64,000 nt of DNA from Erwinia phyllosphaerae. Lineage in GTDB: Bacteria > Pseudomonadota > Gammaproteobacteria > Enterobacterales > Enterobacteriaceae. The first letter of the stretch is position 1. The number at the start of each line of letters is the position of its first letter. Position numbers and translations under genes: made by a program. The stretch covers positions 1 through 64,000 of the forward strand of contig NZ_JAHSPF010000008.1 in assembly GCF_019132875.1 (NCBI RefSeq). The letters are read 5' to 3'. Below, in pieces: positions 20,608 through 30,386 of this stretch. The notes beneath the pieces were generated by a model. It did not search any database. It saw nothing but the letters and a program-made list of their open reading frames with translations, and was not told where the DNA came from.

Positions 20608-22752
20608 TCAGAGCGAACAGGAGACACAGCCTTCGACTTCGGTGCCGAGCAGGGCCATCTGACGCAGACGAATGTAGTAAAGCGTTTTAATGCCTTTTTT
20701 CCAGGCGTAGATCTGCGCCTTGTTGATATCGCGCGTGGTGGCGGTATCGCGGAAAAACAGCGTCAGCGACAGCCCCTGATCGACATGGCGCGTGGCTTCG
20801 GCATAGGTATCAATAATGGCTTCTGGCCCGATATCGTAAGCATCGCGGTAAAACGCCTGGTTATCGTTATTCATAAACGGCGCGGGATAGTACACGCGGC
20901 CGGTTTTTCCCTCTTTGCGGATCTCAATCCGCGAAACGATCGGGTGAATACTTGAGGTCGCGTGGTTGATATAAGAGATAGAACCGGTCGGCGGAATCGC
21001 CTGTAAATTCTGATTATAAATACCGTGCCTGATGACCAAGTCACGTAGTTCGCGCCAGTCCTGCTGTGAGGGCAAAGCGATGCCTGCTCTGGCAAACAGC
21101 GCGGCGGCTTCGGCAGTGCGTGGCTGCCAGGGTTGATTAACATACTTATCAAAGTATTCACCGCTGGCGTAACGGGAGTCTTTAAAACCGGCAAAGGTCT
21201 CGCCACGCTCCTGAGCAATCAGATTTGAAGTGCGCAGCGCGTGATAGGTGATGGTATAGAAATAAAGGTTGGTGAAATCCAGCGCTGCTTCACAACCATA
21301 CTGAATACCTTCCCGCGCCAGGTAGCCGTGCAGGTTCATCTGTCCAAGACCAATAGCGTGCGACAGCGAGTTGCCTTTTTCGACAGAAGGAACGGAACGG
21401 ATCTGGCTCTGATCGGAGACCGCCGTCAGTCCGCGCACCGCGATTTCTACCGTGCGGCCAAAGTCAGGCGAATCCATGGTATGCGCAATATTCAATGAAC
21501 CCAGATTACAGGAGATATCCTTGCCGATATGGCGATAGCTCAGATCGTCGTTATAGTCGGTCGGCGTATTCACCTGCAGGATTTCAGAGCAGAGGTTGCT
21601 CATATTGATACGGCCTTTAATCGGGTTGGCGCGGTTAACCGTATCCTCAAACATGATGTAGGGATAACCCGATTCGAACTGGATTTCCGCCAGCGTCTGG
21701 AAAAATTCGCGCGGATTAATGAAGGTGCGGCGGATACGCTCATCCGCCAGCATCTCTTCATAATTGTCAGTGATGCTGATATCGGCAAAGGGCACGCCGT
21801 AGATTCGCTCTACGTCATAAGGTGAAAAGAGCGCCATGGGCCGGTTCTCTTTCGCCAGCTGAAAAGTGACGTCAGGAATAACTACGCCAAGCGACAGCGT
21901 TTTAATACGAATCTTTTCGTCGGCGTTTTCGCGCTTGGTGTCCAGAAAACGCAGAATATCGGGATGATGCGCGTGCAGGTAAACGGCCCCCGCCCCCTGA
22001 CGCGCCCCCAGCTGATTAGCGTAGGAAAAAGCGTCTTCCAGCATTTTCATCACCGGAATGACCCCGGAAGACTGGTTTTCAATACGCTTGATGGGCGCAC
22101 CGGCTTCGCGCAGGTTTGAAAGTAGAAACGCCACGCCGCCGCCACGTTTGGAAAGCTGTAGCGCAGAGTTTACCGCGCGGCCAATCGACTCCATATTATC
22201 TTCAATGCGCAGCAAAAAGCAGGAAACCAGCTCGCCGCGCTGCTGTTTGCCGCAGTTTAAGAAGGTTGGCGTGGCGGGCTGGAAGCGGCCGGAAAGCATC
22301 TCCTCCACCAGCGCCGTCGCCAGCGGTCGGTCGCCTTTGGCCAGCGTGAGCGCCACCATACATACGCGTTCGGTGAAGCCTTCCAGATAGCGCTTGCCGT
22401 CAAAAGTCTTCAGCGTGTAGCTGGTGTAAAACTTCCATGCGCCTAAAAAAGTCTGAAAGCGGAAGCGGCGCTGATACGCCTGTTCAAACAGCTGGCTGAT
22501 AAATTCAAAAGGGTAAGCGTTCAGCACCTCGGCTTCGTAATAGCCTTCGGCAACGAGGTATTGTAAGCGCTCACTAACTGAGGCGAAGGTCAGCGTATTT
22601 GGCAGGACGTGCTGCAAAAAATAGTGCCGAATCGCCTCGCGATCTTTTTCAAACTGAATATTGCCGTCAGCATCATAAAGATTGAGCATCGCATTCAGGG
22701 AGTGATAATCGGCCTCTGTCGGCGTTATAAGTGTGCTGTCTGTGCTTGCCAA
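20608..22752 (-). CDS. nrdE: Class Ib ribonucleoside-diphosphate reductase, large subunit
   Basis: NrdE is the catalytic subunit that reduces ribonucleoside diphosphates. It is 714 residues, the same length as E. coli NrdE, and lacks the N-terminal ATP cone found in NrdA, as is normal for class Ib. It has the active-site region [17 protein letters not shown], the NLCSEI and NLGSLN segments, the PPTGSISYI loop and the redox cysteine pair at the C-terminus (EGCVSCSL). Its start overlaps nrdI by 28 nt. Confidence 0.97.
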   Translation of the reverse strand: MASTDSTLITPTEADYHSLNAMLNLYDADGNIQFEKDREAIRHYFLQHVLPNTLTFASVSERLQYLVAEGYYEAEVLNAYPFEFISQLFEQAYQRRFRFQTFLGAWKFYTSYTLKTFDGKRYLEGFTERVCMVALTLAKGDRPLATALVEEMLSGRFQPATPTFLNCGKQQRGELVSCFLLRIEDNMESIGRAVNSALQLSKRGGGVAFLLSNLREAGAPIKRIENQSSGVIPVMKMLEDAFSYANQLGARQGAGAVYLHAHHPDILRFLDTKRENADEKIRIKTLSLGVVIPDVTFQLAKENRPMALFSPYDVERIYGVPFADISITDNYEEMLADERIRRTFINPREFFQTLAEIQFESGYPYIMFEDTVNRANPIKGRINMSNLCSEILQVNTPTDYNDDLSYRHIGKDISCNLGSLNIAHTMDSPDFGRTVEIAVRGLTAVSDQSQIRSVPSVEKGNSLSHAIGLGQMNLHGYLAREGIQYGCEAALDFTNLYFYTITYHALRTSNLIAQERGETFAGFKDSRYASGEYFDKYVNQPWQPRTAEAAALFARAGIALPSQQDWRELRDLVIRHGIYNQNLQAIPPTGSISYINHATSSIHPIVSRIEIRKEGKTGRVYYPAPFMNNDNQAFYRDAYDIGPEAIIDTYAEATRHVDQGLSLTLFFRDTATTRDINKAQIYAWKKGIKTLYYIRLRQMALLGTEVEGCVSCSL

Positions 22753-23126
22753 AATTGGGTTACTCCCCTGGATACGTTAGCGACGTCTTCTTCTGTGCCC
22801 AACAGCTCAAAGCGATAGAGGCACGGCACGCGGCATTTTTGCGCAATAATGCTGCCGGCCAGGCAATAAGCCTCGCCGAAATTACGATTGCCTGCGGCAA
22901 TGACGCCACGGATTAGCCGACGATTATCAACGTCGTTCAGAAACTGAATGACCTGCCCGGGAACCGCGCCTTTGGCCGTGCCGCCGCCATAGCTCGGTAC
23001 GACCAGGATATAAGGCTCGTTAACCCGCAATTGCCCGTCCAGCGGGATGCGGCGGCACGGCAGGCCGGTGCGTAAAACAAAGCGGTGCGTGTTTTGCGAC
23101 TGGCTGGAGAAATAGACCAGTGACAT
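22725..23126 (-). CDS. nrdI: Flavodoxin-like NrdI
   Basis: NrdI is the FMN protein that generates the oxidant for assembling the manganese-tyrosyl radical cofactor of NrdF. The 133-residue protein has the family start [14 protein letters not shown] and the FMN-binding loops PSYGGG and [15 protein letters not shown]. It lies 4 nt after nrdH and overlaps nrdE. Confidence 0.96.
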   Translation of the reverse strand: MSLVYFSSQSQNTHRFVLRTGLPCRRIPLDGQLRVNEPYILVVPSYGGGTAKGAVPGQVIQFLNDVDNRRLIRGVIAAGNRNFGEAYCLAGSIIAQKCRVPCLYRFELLGTEEDVANVSRGVTQFWQAQTAHL

Positions 23127-23130
23127 TCGC

Positions 23131-23370
23131 TCAGCCTCGCATTGCGGCTTGACTCAGGGCAGAAATCTTATCGGGACGGAAGCCGCTCCAGTGCTCCTCT
23201 TCAGCCATCACCACGGGAACCTGGCGATAGCCCAGCGCTTTTAAGGTCTCCAGCTCTGTGGGATCCTGGTCCAGATTAACCAGCTGATAATCGATGCCCT
23301 GTTTGTCCATCGCGTTTTTAGTCGCGTTGCACTGGACACAGTTATCTTTCGTGTAAATAATAATGCGCAT
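23131..23370 (-). CDS. nrdH: Glutaredoxin-like NrdH
   Basis: NrdH is the dedicated hydrogen donor for NrdEF. It is 79 residues with the redox motif CVQC (Cys11, Cys14) and the thioredoxin-like GYRQVPVV cis-Pro loop. It has glutaredoxin-like length but is reduced by thioredoxin reductase. It is the first gene of the nrdHIEF operon. Confidence 0.96.
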   Translation of the reverse strand: MRIIIYTKDNCVQCNATKNAMDKQGIDYQLVNLDQDPTELETLKALGYRQVPVVMAEEEHWSGFRPDKISALSQAAMRG

Positions 23371-23482
23371 GATTCGTATTTCCCTTTATGATCGGATGTC
23401 TGGCACGAATATTGCTGTCACCAGCTCTGTAAACGTACCGCCAGAATCGCCGCTAAAAGCTATATGTTGCGTTATTTCATTT

Positions 23483-23502
23483 CTATAGATACTAGATGTA
23501 GC
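23483..23502 (-). promoter_or_regulatory. Candidate NrdR box upstream of nrdH
   Basis: On the minus strand the sequence GCTACATCTAGTATCTATAG lies about 115 bp upstream of nrdH. It resembles the AC.A.AT..AGT.T pattern of NrdR boxes. Only one copy is obvious, whereas NrdR normally uses a pair, so the call is tentative. Confidence 0.35.
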
Positions 23503-23681
23503 GTTAAGCTATTGCAACCTTGCTTCCTGTAAGCGTACTTCAGCCAAACGGCACAAACCCTTGTGGCACCTGAATCTAACCTCATTAAAAAATATTTCGG
23601 TTAAATGTTGCGCATGTGCTTTCTGGCAGGACGCTGGAATGGCGATCGGTGCTCTTGCTTTGCCCACAGCAGGAAAAGAGC

Positions 23682-23741
23682 GACTGCATAAATTGACGTC
23701 ATAACGGTGTATAACTACAATGACTGCACAAAGTGACTTCA
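23682..23741 (+). promoter_or_regulatory. hicAB promoter flanked by direct-repeat operators
   Basis: A good sigma-70 promoter, TTGACG (23693-23698) and TACAAT (23716-23721) with a 17-bp spacer, lies 32 bp before hicA. Two 20-bp direct repeats (23682-23701 and 23722-23741; 17 of 20 bases equal; 40 bp apart) cover the -35 and the start-point region. That is the placement expected for operator sites of the HicB antitoxin. Confidence 0.65.
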
Positions 23742-23753
23742 AGGGATAAGGGA

Positions 23754-24029
23754 ATGAAAGGATTCGTTTCATCGCTCAGGAAGAAACAAAGAAATACCCT
23801 TGAGCAGGTATTTAAAACACCTGTCTTATCAGGCATCAGATGGAGTGATATTGAAGCGTTGATTAAAGCGCTGGGTGGTGAAGTAAAAGAAGGGCGCGGA
23901 TCTCGCTGCAAGTTTATTCTTAACGGCAGCATAGCCAGCTTCCATCGTCCCCATCCTTCGCCGGATACAGATAAAGGCGCAGTCGAAAACCTACGTGACT
24001 GGCTTGAAAGCACAGGAGTAAAACCATGA
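23754..24029 (+). CDS. hicA: HicA-type mRNA interferase toxin
   Basis: HicA cleaves mRNA when not bound by HicB. The 91-residue protein has a double-stranded-RNA-binding-like HicA fold. It shows SDIEALIKALGGEVKEGRGSR followed by the FHRPHP segment, whose His fits the catalytic residue. The start at 23754 has AAGGGA just upstream; the frame also runs to a GTG at 23733. It overlaps hicB by 4 nt, the usual toxin-first HicAB arrangement. Confidence 0.88.
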   Translation: MKGFVSSLRKKQRNTLEQVFKTPVLSGIRWSDIEALIKALGGEVKEGRGSRCKFILNGSIASFHRPHPSPDTDKGAVENLRDWLESTGVKP

Positions 24030-24385
24030 CCAAAGCACTGCCTTTAAACACCATTACGATTGCCGGGCAACCCGCTATCGTCAGCTATGTTCCTGAGCTG
24101 AAAGCCTTCAGAGGACGCTTTTTGGGATTAACGGGTTATTGTGATTTTGTGTCGGATAACGTTCAGGGATTAACTAACGAAGGTGAGATTTCGCTGCGTG
24201 AATATATCGAGGATTGTAAATCAGCTGGAATTGAGCCCTTTGCGCAACAGGAAAAAGTGAAAACTTTTACTTTACGCTACCCTGAATCCTTTGGAGAGCG
24301 TCTGAATCAGGCTGCGGCGGAGTGTGAAACGTCTGTTAACGCCTTCATTATTGAAACGCTGAAAGAGCGAATGAAACACGCATAG
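24026..24385 (+). CDS. hicB: HicB-type antitoxin
   Basis: HicB neutralises HicA and represses the operon. The 119-residue protein has an N-terminal partially degraded RNase-H-like HicB domain (about residues 1-75). A C-terminal ribbon-helix-helix DNA-binding segment follows (FTLRYPESFGERLNQAAAE ... VNAFIIETLKERM). It is coupled to hicA by a 4-nt overlap. Confidence 0.88.
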   Translation: MTKALPLNTITIAGQPAIVSYVPELKAFRGRFLGLTGYCDFVSDNVQGLTNEGEISLREYIEDCKSAGIEPFAQQEKVKTFTLRYPESFGERLNQAAAECETSVNAFIIETLKERMKHA

Positions 24386-24457
24386 TTCCGAATATAAGAT
24401 ATCAGGCGGGAAAATAGCTGTGGAATAGCGTAAAGATAGTTCTGTTTCAATAAGTCA

Positions 24458-24479
24458 AATCCCCGCCTGGGCGGGGATT
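24458..24479. terminator. Hairpin between convergent hicB and ygaM
   Basis: AATCCCCGCC and GGCGGGGATT form a 10-bp stem with a 2-nt (TG) apex. It lies between two convergent genes and probably stops transcription from both. T-runs are short, so efficiency is uncertain. Confidence 0.6.
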
Positions 24480-24504
24480 AGTCGTTACGGTGTAGTCAGA
24501 AAAA

Positions 24505-24828
24505 TCAGTCGCGGGAAGCGCTGGTGGCAATCAGTGCGCCAAGGAATACGCCGATAGCTGCGCCAATGCCTACGCCGTGCCACGGATTATCACGTACAAA
24601 AGTATCTACATGCTCGCCTGCGTCTTTAGCGACGCGGGTCACGCGATTGCCGCCGTTAAGTTTTGCGCGCGTCTCTTTCAGCAGGGTCTGTGCCTTGCTG
24701 CGAGCATCATCAATTTCTTCTTTCGATTTGCTGCCGTAAGTTTTTAACAGGCCGTCAAGGGTATCGGCCAGCAGAGTGACGTCCTGGTTAATATCAACAT
24801 CTTCATTATTTGTTGTCCGGTTAAACAT
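24505..24828 (-). CDS. ygaM: DUF883 (ElaB/YqjD) family membrane-anchored protein YgaM
   Basis: The 107-residue protein has a charged helical N-terminal part and a single C-terminal membrane segment (GVGIGAAIGVFLGALIA) preceded by the family motif VRDNPWHGVG. Relatives ElaB and YqjD are inner-membrane proteins that bind ribosomes in stationary phase. Position next to ygaC matches E. coli ygaM. Confidence 0.87.
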   Translation of the reverse strand: MFNRTTNNEDVDINQDVTLLADTLDGLLKTYGSKSKEEIDDARSKAQTLLKETRAKLNGGNRVTRVAKDAGEHVDTFVRDNPWHGVGIGAAIGVFLGALIATSASRD

Positions 24829-24990
24829 TTAGCTCTCTCCTGGAAATGATACGGACTATTTACTATAGACTATCAGAGAGATATTTCTTGTGATGGTCTG
24901 GGCTACACCCTGTTTCTGGACAATTCCGAAAGCCCTGCGCCCTGGCGCTAAGGTAAGGTGTCGGGGTTGGCAAGTATTAGAGGATTAAGC

Positions 24991-25326
24991 ATGTATCTAC
25001 GCCCTGATGAGGTCGCTCGCGTACTGGAAAAAGCGGGATTTGAAATGGACGCCGTTACCGCAAAAGCTTATGGCTACCGCCGTGGCGACAGCTATGTGTA
25101 CGTTAACCGCGAGGCGCGTTTAGGCCGGACTGCGCTGGTGATCCATCCCACGCTAAAGGAAAAGAGCCATAGCTTTGCGGAGCCGGCAAACGAAATAAAA
25201 ACCTGCGAGCACTACGTGCAGTTTCCTATGTATCTGGTTGGCGACAGCCGCGATCATTATGGTATTCCTCACGGCTTCAGTTCACGCGCGGCGCTGGAAC
25301 GCTATCTGGAATCCGTGTTCGACTGA
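24991..25326 (+). CDS. ygaC: YgaC family protein
   Basis: The 111-residue protein is very similar to E. coli YgaC ([48 protein letters not shown]). It has no known catalytic motif. In E. coli it is Fur-regulated; I see no certain Fur box here. The start at 24991 aligns with the E. coli start; the frame continues 11 codons upstream. Confidence 0.9.
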   Translation: MYLRPDEVARVLEKAGFEMDAVTAKAYGYRRGDSYVYVNREARLGRTALVIHPTLKEKSHSFAEPANEIKTCEHYVQFPMYLVGDSRDHYGIPHGFSSRAALERYLESVFD

Positions 25327-25393
25327 CCGTTTTCCGTGCCTTTATCCGCATCGATCGCAGGCGCTGAAAAGCGCCGATTTACGCTTCCTGACG

Positions 25394-25422
25394 TTGCAAT
25401 ACCGTGGCAGACCAGGTATAAC
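25394..25422 (+). promoter_or_regulatory. mmuPM promoter
   Basis: TTGCAA (25394-25399) and TATAAC (25417-25422) are separated by 17 bp and lie just upstream of the MetJ operator and mmuP. Confidence 0.65.
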
Positions 25423-25435
25423 GCTTGTCCTATGT

Positions 25436-25459
25436 AGAAGTTTAGACGTCTATACGGAT
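25436..25459 (+). promoter_or_regulatory. MetJ operator (three tandem met boxes)
   Basis: The central 8-mer at 25444-25451 is a perfect met box, AGACGTCT. The flanking 8-mers match at 6 of 8 (25436-25443) and 5 of 8 (25452-25459) positions. Tandem, in-register 8-bp boxes are the hallmark of MetJ operators. The site lies between the promoter and the mmuP start, so methionine (via SAM-MetJ) should repress mmuPM. Confidence 0.8.
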
Positions 25460-25465
25460 GACGGC

Positions 25466-26875
25466 ATGCAGCAGACTCAGCAGGACAGTTCGCAACAATT
25501 TAAACGCAGTATGAAGGCTCGCCATCTGGTGATGCTTTCATTAGGCGGCGTTATCGGCACCGGTCTATTTTTTAACACCGGCTATATTATCTCCACGACC
25601 GGCGCGGCCGGTACGCTGCTGGCCTATCTGATTGGCGCGCTGGTGGTGTATCTGGTGATGCTCAGCCTGGGCGAGCTTTCCGTCGCCATGCCGGAAACCG
25701 GTGCTTTTCACGTCTATGCGGCGCGCTATCTTAGCCCCGCGACAGGCTACACCGTTGCCTGGCTTTACTGGCTAACCTGGACTGTAGCGCTCGGCTCCAG
25801 CCTGACCGCCGCCGGTTTCTGTATGCAGTACTGGTTTCCGCAGTCGCCTGTCTGGCTGTGGTGCCTGCTGTTCTGCACGCTGATCTTCCTGCTTAACGTC
25901 ATCTCTTCCCGCTTCTTTGCCGAAGGGGAGTTCTGGTTCTCGCTGATTAAAGTGGTCACCATTCTGGCGTTTATCGTACTGGGCGCGGGCGCGATGTTCG
26001 GGTTTATTCCGCTGAAAGACGGCAGCAGCGCGCCGTTTTTCCATAACCTGACCGCTCACGGCTGGCTGCCGCACGGCGTACTGCCGATTCTGATGACGAT
26101 GGTGGCGGTTAACTTTGCGTTTTCCGGCACGGAACTGATCGGCATTGCCGCAGGCGAAACGGAAAATCCGCATAAGGTATTGCCGCTGGCGATAAAAACC
26201 ACCGTGGCGCGGCTGATTATTTTCTTTGTCGGCACCGTGCTGATCCTGGCGGCGCTGATCCCAATGGATCAGGCGGGGATCGTGAAAAGCCCGTTTGTGC
26301 TGGTGTTTGAAAAGATCGGCATTCCTTACGCGGCGGATATCTTCAACTTCGTCATTCTTACCGCCATTCTGTCGGCGGCAAACTCGGGTCTTTATGCCTC
26401 TGGCCGCATGCTCTGGTCGCTATCAAACCAGAACACGCTGCCGCGCTGCTTCGCAAAGCTGACGCGTCGCGGTATTCCGCTGACGGCAATTTCGGTAAGC
26501 ATGCTGGGCGGACTGCTGGCGCTGTTTTCCAGCGTTATCGCGCCGGATACGGTATTTGTCGCGCTCTCTGCGATTTCTGGCTTTGCCGTGGTAGCCGTCT
26601 GGCTGAGCATCTGCGCGGCGCACTTCTTCTTCCGTCGTGCCCATTTGCGTTCAGGCAAGCCGCTGGCCGACCTGAAATACCGGGCGCCGTGGTTCCCGCT
26701 GACGCCGATCCTGGGCTTCGTGCTTTGCCTGCTGGCCTGTGTTGGCCTGGCTTTCGATCCGGAACAGCGTATCGCGCTCTATTGCGGACTGCCTTTTATT
26801 GCCGTTTGCTACGGTGCTTACTATTTCACTCAACTGCTGCAAAAACGCCAGGAGGTTCAACGTGTCACCGATTGA
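25466..26875 (+). CDS. mmuP: S-methylmethionine permease
   Basis: MmuP imports S-methylmethionine, an abundant plant compound. The 469-residue APC-superfamily protein has 12 membrane segments and is nearly collinear with E. coli MmuP ([20 protein letters not shown] at the first helix, [19 protein letters not shown] in the middle). The start at 25466 matches the E. coli N-terminus; the frame is open upstream over the promoter and operator and is not coding there. It overlaps mmuM by 14 nt. Confidence 0.95.
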   Translation: MQQTQQDSSQQFKRSMKARHLVMLSLGGVIGTGLFFNTGYIISTTGAAGTLLAYLIGALVVYLVMLSLGELSVAMPETGAFHVYAARYLSPATGYTVAWLYWLTWTVALGSSLTAAGFCMQYWFPQSPVWLWCLLFCTLIFLLNVISSRFFAEGEFWFSLIKVVTILAFIVLGAGAMFGFIPLKDGSSAPFFHNLTAHGWLPHGVLPILMTMVAVNFAFSGTELIGIAAGETENPHKVLPLAIKTTVARLIIFFVGTVLILAALIPMDQAGIVKSPFVLVFEKIGIPYAADIFNFVILTAILSAANSGLYASGRMLWSLSNQNTLPRCFAKLTRRGIPLTAISVSMLGGLLALFSSVIAPDTVFVALSAISGFAVVAVWLSICAAHFFFRRAHLRSGKPLADLKYRAPWFPLTPILGFVLCLLACVGLAFDPEQRIALYCGLPFIAVCYGAYYFTQLLQKRQEVQRVTD

Positions 26876-27788
26876 TTCTGTGCAGAAACTGGTTGCTGCT
26901 GGCCTGGTGCTGGACGGCGCGATGGCAACCGAACTGGAAGCACGCGGCTGCGACCTTACCGATACGCTCTGGTCGGCAAAAGTACTGATCGAAAACCCCG
27001 AGCTGATTTACCAGGTACATTACGACTACTTTGCAGCGGGCGCGCAGGTTGCCATTACCGCCAGCTATCAGGCCACGCCGCAAGGCTTTGCGAAGCGCGG
27101 GCTGAATGAAGCCGATTCGCTGGCGCTGATTGCCATAAGCGTAGAGCTGGCCATAAAAGCGCGCGCGGATTACCTTGCCGCCGCTAAGCAAACCACGCCG
27201 CTGCTGGTCGCCGGTTCCGTCGGCCCTTATGGCGCTTATCTGGCAGACGGCAGCGAATACCGCGGCGACTATTCTTTACCGCAGGCGGAGATGATGGACT
27301 TCCATCGGCCACGCGTTCGCGCGCTGGTAGACGCGGGCGCGGATCTGCTGGCCTGCGAGACGCTGCCTTCTTTTGCCGAAATCGAGGCGCTGGTTGCTTT
27401 GCTGGCCGAATTCCCGGCTACCCCAGCCTGGTTCTCCTTTACGCTGCGCGACAGCGATCATCTGAGCGACGGGACGCCGCTGGCCGACGTGCTCGCCTTT
27501 CTGGACAACGTTCCTCAGGTTGTGGCGCTGGGCATCAACTGCATCGCGCTGGATAAGGTGACGGCGGCGCTGAAAGTGTTTTCCGCGTTAAGCGCAAAAC
27601 CGCTGGTGGTCTATCCCAACTCTGGCGAGCAGTATGATGCCGCCAGCAAAAGCTGGCACAGCGACGCTTCTACCTGCACGCTGGTGGATAACCTTGCCGA
27701 ATGGCAGGCGGCTGGTGCAAAACTGATCGGCGGCTGCTGCCGCACCACGCCAGCCGATATTAAAGCTATTGCCCAACGCTGCCGATAA
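26862..27788 (+). CDS. mmuM: Homocysteine S-methyltransferase
   Basis: MmuM makes two methionines from S-methylmethionine and homocysteine. The 308-residue TIM-barrel protein has the [13 protein letters not shown] start and the zinc cysteines (GINCIAL and GGCCRTTP). I chose the GTG at 26862, which has a strong AGGAGG upstream and gives the E. coli length. The frame is open back to 26739 inside mmuP, but that part is out-of-frame mmuP sequence. It is translationally coupled to mmuP. Confidence 0.94.
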   Translation: MSPIDSVQKLVAAGLVLDGAMATELEARGCDLTDTLWSAKVLIENPELIYQVHYDYFAAGAQVAITASYQATPQGFAKRGLNEADSLALIAISVELAIKARADYLAAAKQTTPLLVAGSVGPYGAYLADGSEYRGDYSLPQAEMMDFHRPRVRALVDAGADLLACETLPSFAEIEALVALLAEFPATPAWFSFTLRDSDHLSDGTPLADVLAFLDNVPQVVALGINCIALDKVTAALKVFSALSAKPLVVYPNSGEQYDAASKSWHSDASTCTLVDNLAEWQAAGAKLIGGCCRTTPADIKAIAQRCR

Positions 27789-27893
27789 CCCTCTCAGAGC
27801 TTTACGCGATCGCGCTCGTTATCGGGCGCGATTAATAAATCTCGCCTGACTCTGCGTAAACTATTCTCAATATTTAACCTGGCAGGAAAGCTT

Positions 27894-28313
27894 ATGAGAC
27901 TCGTGTTACTGGCGCTGGCTTCGGCGTGGCTTTTGAGCGGATGTGCAACCATCGTGGGCGACAAGACCCAGGATGTGACCATCCAGAGCTGGCCGCAAGG
28001 CGCAAAATTTGTTGTTCAGGATGAAACGGGCAGGGCAGTGGCGGAAGGGTTCACCCCAAAAACCGTGACGCTGGCAAAATCTGACGGCAGCTACTTTGGC
28101 AAAAAGAAATTCCTGCTGATGCTGGAACAGCCGGGCTTTGTCCCGCAAACCATCCCGCTGAACGAGAAGGCTAACCTCTGGTATCTGCTGGGTAATATTC
28201 CGCTTGGCGGCTTCCCGGGCTGGCTGCTGGTCGATCCGTTTAACGGCGGCATGTACAACATTGAGCCGCCGCCCGCGAAGATTATTATGAATCCGATTGG
28301 CGCGCGCAGCTAA
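27894..28313 (+). CDS. Small lipoprotein with PEGA-like fold
   Basis: The 139-residue protein has a lipoprotein signal with the lipobox LLSGC. The mature part (ATIVGDKTQDVTIQSWPQGA, then GFTPKTVTLAKSDGSY) has the pattern of PEGA-type surface domains. A hydrophobic C-terminal stretch follows (LLGNIPLGGFPGWLLVDPFNGGMY). Similar lipoproteins are widespread in enterobacteria. I know of no assigned function. Confidence 0.75.
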   Translation: MRLVLLALASAWLLSGCATIVGDKTQDVTIQSWPQGAKFVVQDETGRAVAEGFTPKTVTLAKSDGSYFGKKKFLLMLEQPGFVPQTIPLNEKANLWYLLGNIPLGGFPGWLLVDPFNGGMYNIEPPPAKIIMNPIGARS

Positions 28314-28320
28314 ATCCGTA

Positions 28321-28345
28321 AGCCGCCGGCGCAGAACCGGCGGCT
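28321..28345. terminator. Hairpin between the lipoprotein gene and tsx
   Basis: A 9-bp stem AGCCGCCGG/CCGGCGGCT with a 7-nt loop lies between two convergent genes. There is no T-run on either side, so termination is plausible but not certain. Confidence 0.5.
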
Positions 28346-28359
28346 GAAAAGCATGGGGA

Positions 28360-29226
28360 TTAGAAGTTGTAGCCAACCACCAGGTAGTAACCCCAGCCGG
28401 TCGATTTCACTTCAAAATCACCGCTACCGAAATTCAGCTCCTGGCCGTCAGCCCACTGGCCGCCGTTGTGGAAGTAGCGCGCCACCACCGAGTAGTGCCA
28501 GTTATCGTAAGCCAGCGACAGAATGTGGCTGGAGGCGATAGAGTTGCTGGTACGGGAAGCGTCGCTCTTGTCGCGCAGATCGGAACCCCAGTCAAAGTTG
28601 GTAAAACCAACGTAGCTCAGATTACCGCCCCACAGCGTAGTCAGCGGCACAAAGTATTTCACCTTGAAGCGATAGCCGTCCCAGCTGTTCTCGTTCGCTG
28701 CGCCATAGTTCTGCCACTGGTATTTGGCATAGACGTTCAGCGACAGGTTAACCGGGGTATGCGTATCGATATCGGTGCCCAGACCCATATACCAGGTATT
28801 CTGGCGGCTGCTGCTGTTGCGGCCCATATCGTAGATATAGTTGTTGGCGAAGTACCACTCTTTAATCGGCCCGATGCTCAGGTCGGTGTTGGTCAGCTTG
28901 TCGATAGAGAAGCGAGGCTCAATCTCCATAAACATCGGCGAACCGTGGTCAAAAATGCCGTTAGCGTTAGAGTTGCCGGTCCCGAAGAAGTTGGTCAGAT
29001 CCAGATAGCCATAGAAATCGAACCAGTCTTTTTTAGCAAAGGCTTCATATTCCAAATAAACATCATTATTGAACTGCGGCCCGAAGCGAGTGTGAGTACT
29101 GCCGACGACGTTCACGCTCTGGTGCCACCAGTCGGAAACGTACTGCGGCTGTTCAGGTGCAGCAAAAGAAGCAGCGCTGTAAGAGAGAGCAACCAGAGCG
29201 CCAGCCATCAGAGATTTATATTTCAT
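28360..29226 (-). CDS. tsx: Nucleoside-specific outer-membrane channel Tsx
   Basis: Tsx is the 12-strand beta-barrel that lets nucleosides across the outer membrane and serves as a phage and colicin receptor. The 288-residue protein has a signal peptide ending ...AASFA and closely follows E. coli Tsx ([37 protein letters not shown], a C-terminal Phe). A few loop residues differ, mostly where phages bind in E. coli. Confidence 0.94.
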   Translation of the reverse strand: MKYKSLMAGALVALSYSAASFAAPEQPQYVSDWWHQSVNVVGSTHTRFGPQFNNDVYLEYEAFAKKDWFDFYGYLDLTNFFGTGNSNANGIFDHGSPMFMEIEPRFSIDKLTNTDLSIGPIKEWYFANNYIYDMGRNSSSRQNTWYMGLGTDIDTHTPVNLSLNVYAKYQWQNYGAANENSWDGYRFKVKYFVPLTTLWGGNLSYVGFTNFDWGSDLRDKSDASRTSNSIASSHILSLAYDNWHYSVVARYFHNGGQWADGQELNFGSGDFEVKSTGWGYYLVVGYNF

Positions 29227-29428
29227 TATATTACCACATGCTTATCGACCATTTTCTGCAGCCCGCGCGATGGTCTTATCAGTCATTATCCGGAACGGAA
29301 CAGGAAGGCGGTTTTCAGTACCGAAAACACCCGTATCGAATGCCGGAGCAGTGTGCCGTCATCCGCTGCTAAGGAAATAGAGATCGCTCACAGTTGTCAA
29401 ACTCTGTTTCATTTCACTTTAATTAAAG

Positions 29429-29444
29429 TGTGATGTAGATCACA
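29429..29444 (-). promoter_or_regulatory. CRP-binding site upstream of tsx
   Basis: TGTGATGTAGATCACA is a perfect match to TGTGA-N6-TCACA, about 205 bp upstream of tsx. E. coli tsx is activated by cAMP-CRP, so a link is reasonable. The site lies in the 502-bp gap between divergent tsx and the DUF1543 gene and might act on either. I see no other gene in that gap. Confidence 0.75.
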
Positions 29445-29728
29445 CAAAGGACGGAACTTAAGCGCCGTAACCCTTGTCACCGCACAAAGGCTGTTTTTCA
29501 TCCGGGGTAAACGTTTGCCTGGCCGCTCAGGGGCAAATATGTGCAAAGTGGAAGCGGAGACCCCGAAAAAAGCAGCGGGTAAAGCACGGTAGGCTATAAG
29601 TAATTCTTATGTTTTGAGCGGGAAAAGCACGGTGTCGGCTTGCGTGCATTAATACCGATATGTAAATGTTTATATATCGTTTTTAAGGCTGTACGATCGC
29701 CGTTTTTTCGACAGTTAACGGAGCCAGT

Positions 29729-30232
29729 ATGCAGCTGTATATGTTTTATGTAGGCGGCAACGCCGGAAAATCGAATATCGAAGTACATGACATTCAGTTT
29801 GTCGCCGCCAACGAGCCGAAAGAGGCCTGGCCAGCGCTGCGTGAAGCCTGGTTCGGCGACGCGGATAAGATCCATATTGATGGCTATGCGCGAATTAACT
29901 GGGCCGATGGCTACAGCATTACGCTTGCCGATACGCCGCCGAAGGATAAAAACCGGCTCTTTTTTGTTAACGCGGGCGCTTATCATCCTTCAACGCTGGC
30001 CGAGCTGCACGCCTTCGATCTCTTTGTGGCGACAAGCGTTAAGGAAGCAAAGGCAAAAGGCCTGGCTTCGCTGCTGAACGGCGCGCTAAAGCAGCATAAA
30101 GATAATCTGACCGACGTGGACGACTGCCTGCTGCTGGATAAAGTCGGCAATCTTTACGTGCATCTTACGCCTTGTGAAAAGGGAACGCCTTTTCGTCCGG
30201 AGTGGCAGGGCTATCAGCCGATTGGCCTGTGA
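29729..30232 (+). CDS. DUF1543 domain protein
   Basis: The 167-residue soluble protein begins QLYMFYVGGNAGKSNIEVHD, the DUF1543 signature, and has the family's second half (DGYARINWADGYSI, FFVNAGAYHPSTL.E.H). The function is unknown to me. There is a Shine-Dalgarno ACGGAG 6 nt before ATG. It is followed by a simple repeat and the pmrR region. Confidence 0.82.
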   Translation: MQLYMFYVGGNAGKSNIEVHDIQFVAANEPKEAWPALREAWFGDADKIHIDGYARINWADGYSITLADTPPKDKNRLFFVNAGAYHPSTLAELHAFDLFVATSVKEAKAKGLASLLNGALKQHKDNLTDVDDCLLLDKVGNLYVHLTPCEKGTPFRPEWQGYQPIGL

Positions 30233-30241
30233 GTTATCGTA

Positions 30242-30305
30242 ACCTGCTGACCTGCTGACCTGCTGACCTGCTGACCTGCTGACCTGCTGACCTGCTGACC
30301 TGCTG
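30242..30305 (+). repeat. (ACCTGCTG)8 simple sequence repeat
   Basis: Eight perfect tandem copies of an 8-bp unit begin 10 bp after the stop of the DUF1543 gene and end 22 bp before the PmrA box. Perfect copies mean the array is young or actively changing by slippage. Confidence 0.95.
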
Positions 30306-30327
30306 AAATCTATGCGGGCTGCACCGT

Positions 30328-30344
30328 CTTAAGGTTGCCTTAAT
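30328..30344 (+). promoter_or_regulatory. PmrA box upstream of pmrR
   Basis: CTTAAG-GTTGC-CTTAAT matches the PmrA recognition pattern of two CTTAA(G/T) half-sites separated by 5 bp. It is 42 bp upstream of the small pmrR-like gene and oriented towards it. Confidence 0.75.
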
Positions 30345-30358
30345 CTTTTTCCGGGAGA

Positions 30359-30382
30359 CTCTCCTTATCACGATAAGGAGAG
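30359..30382 (+). promoter_or_regulatory. Perfect hairpin covering the pmrR Shine-Dalgarno
   Basis: CTCTCCTTATC-AC-GATAAGGAGAG is an 11-bp perfect inverted repeat with a 2-nt centre. The Shine-Dalgarno AAGGAG is inside the right arm, 4 nt before the pmrR ATG, so a folded mRNA would hide it. It could equally be a DNA operator. Confidence 0.55.
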
Positions 30383-30386
30383 AACC

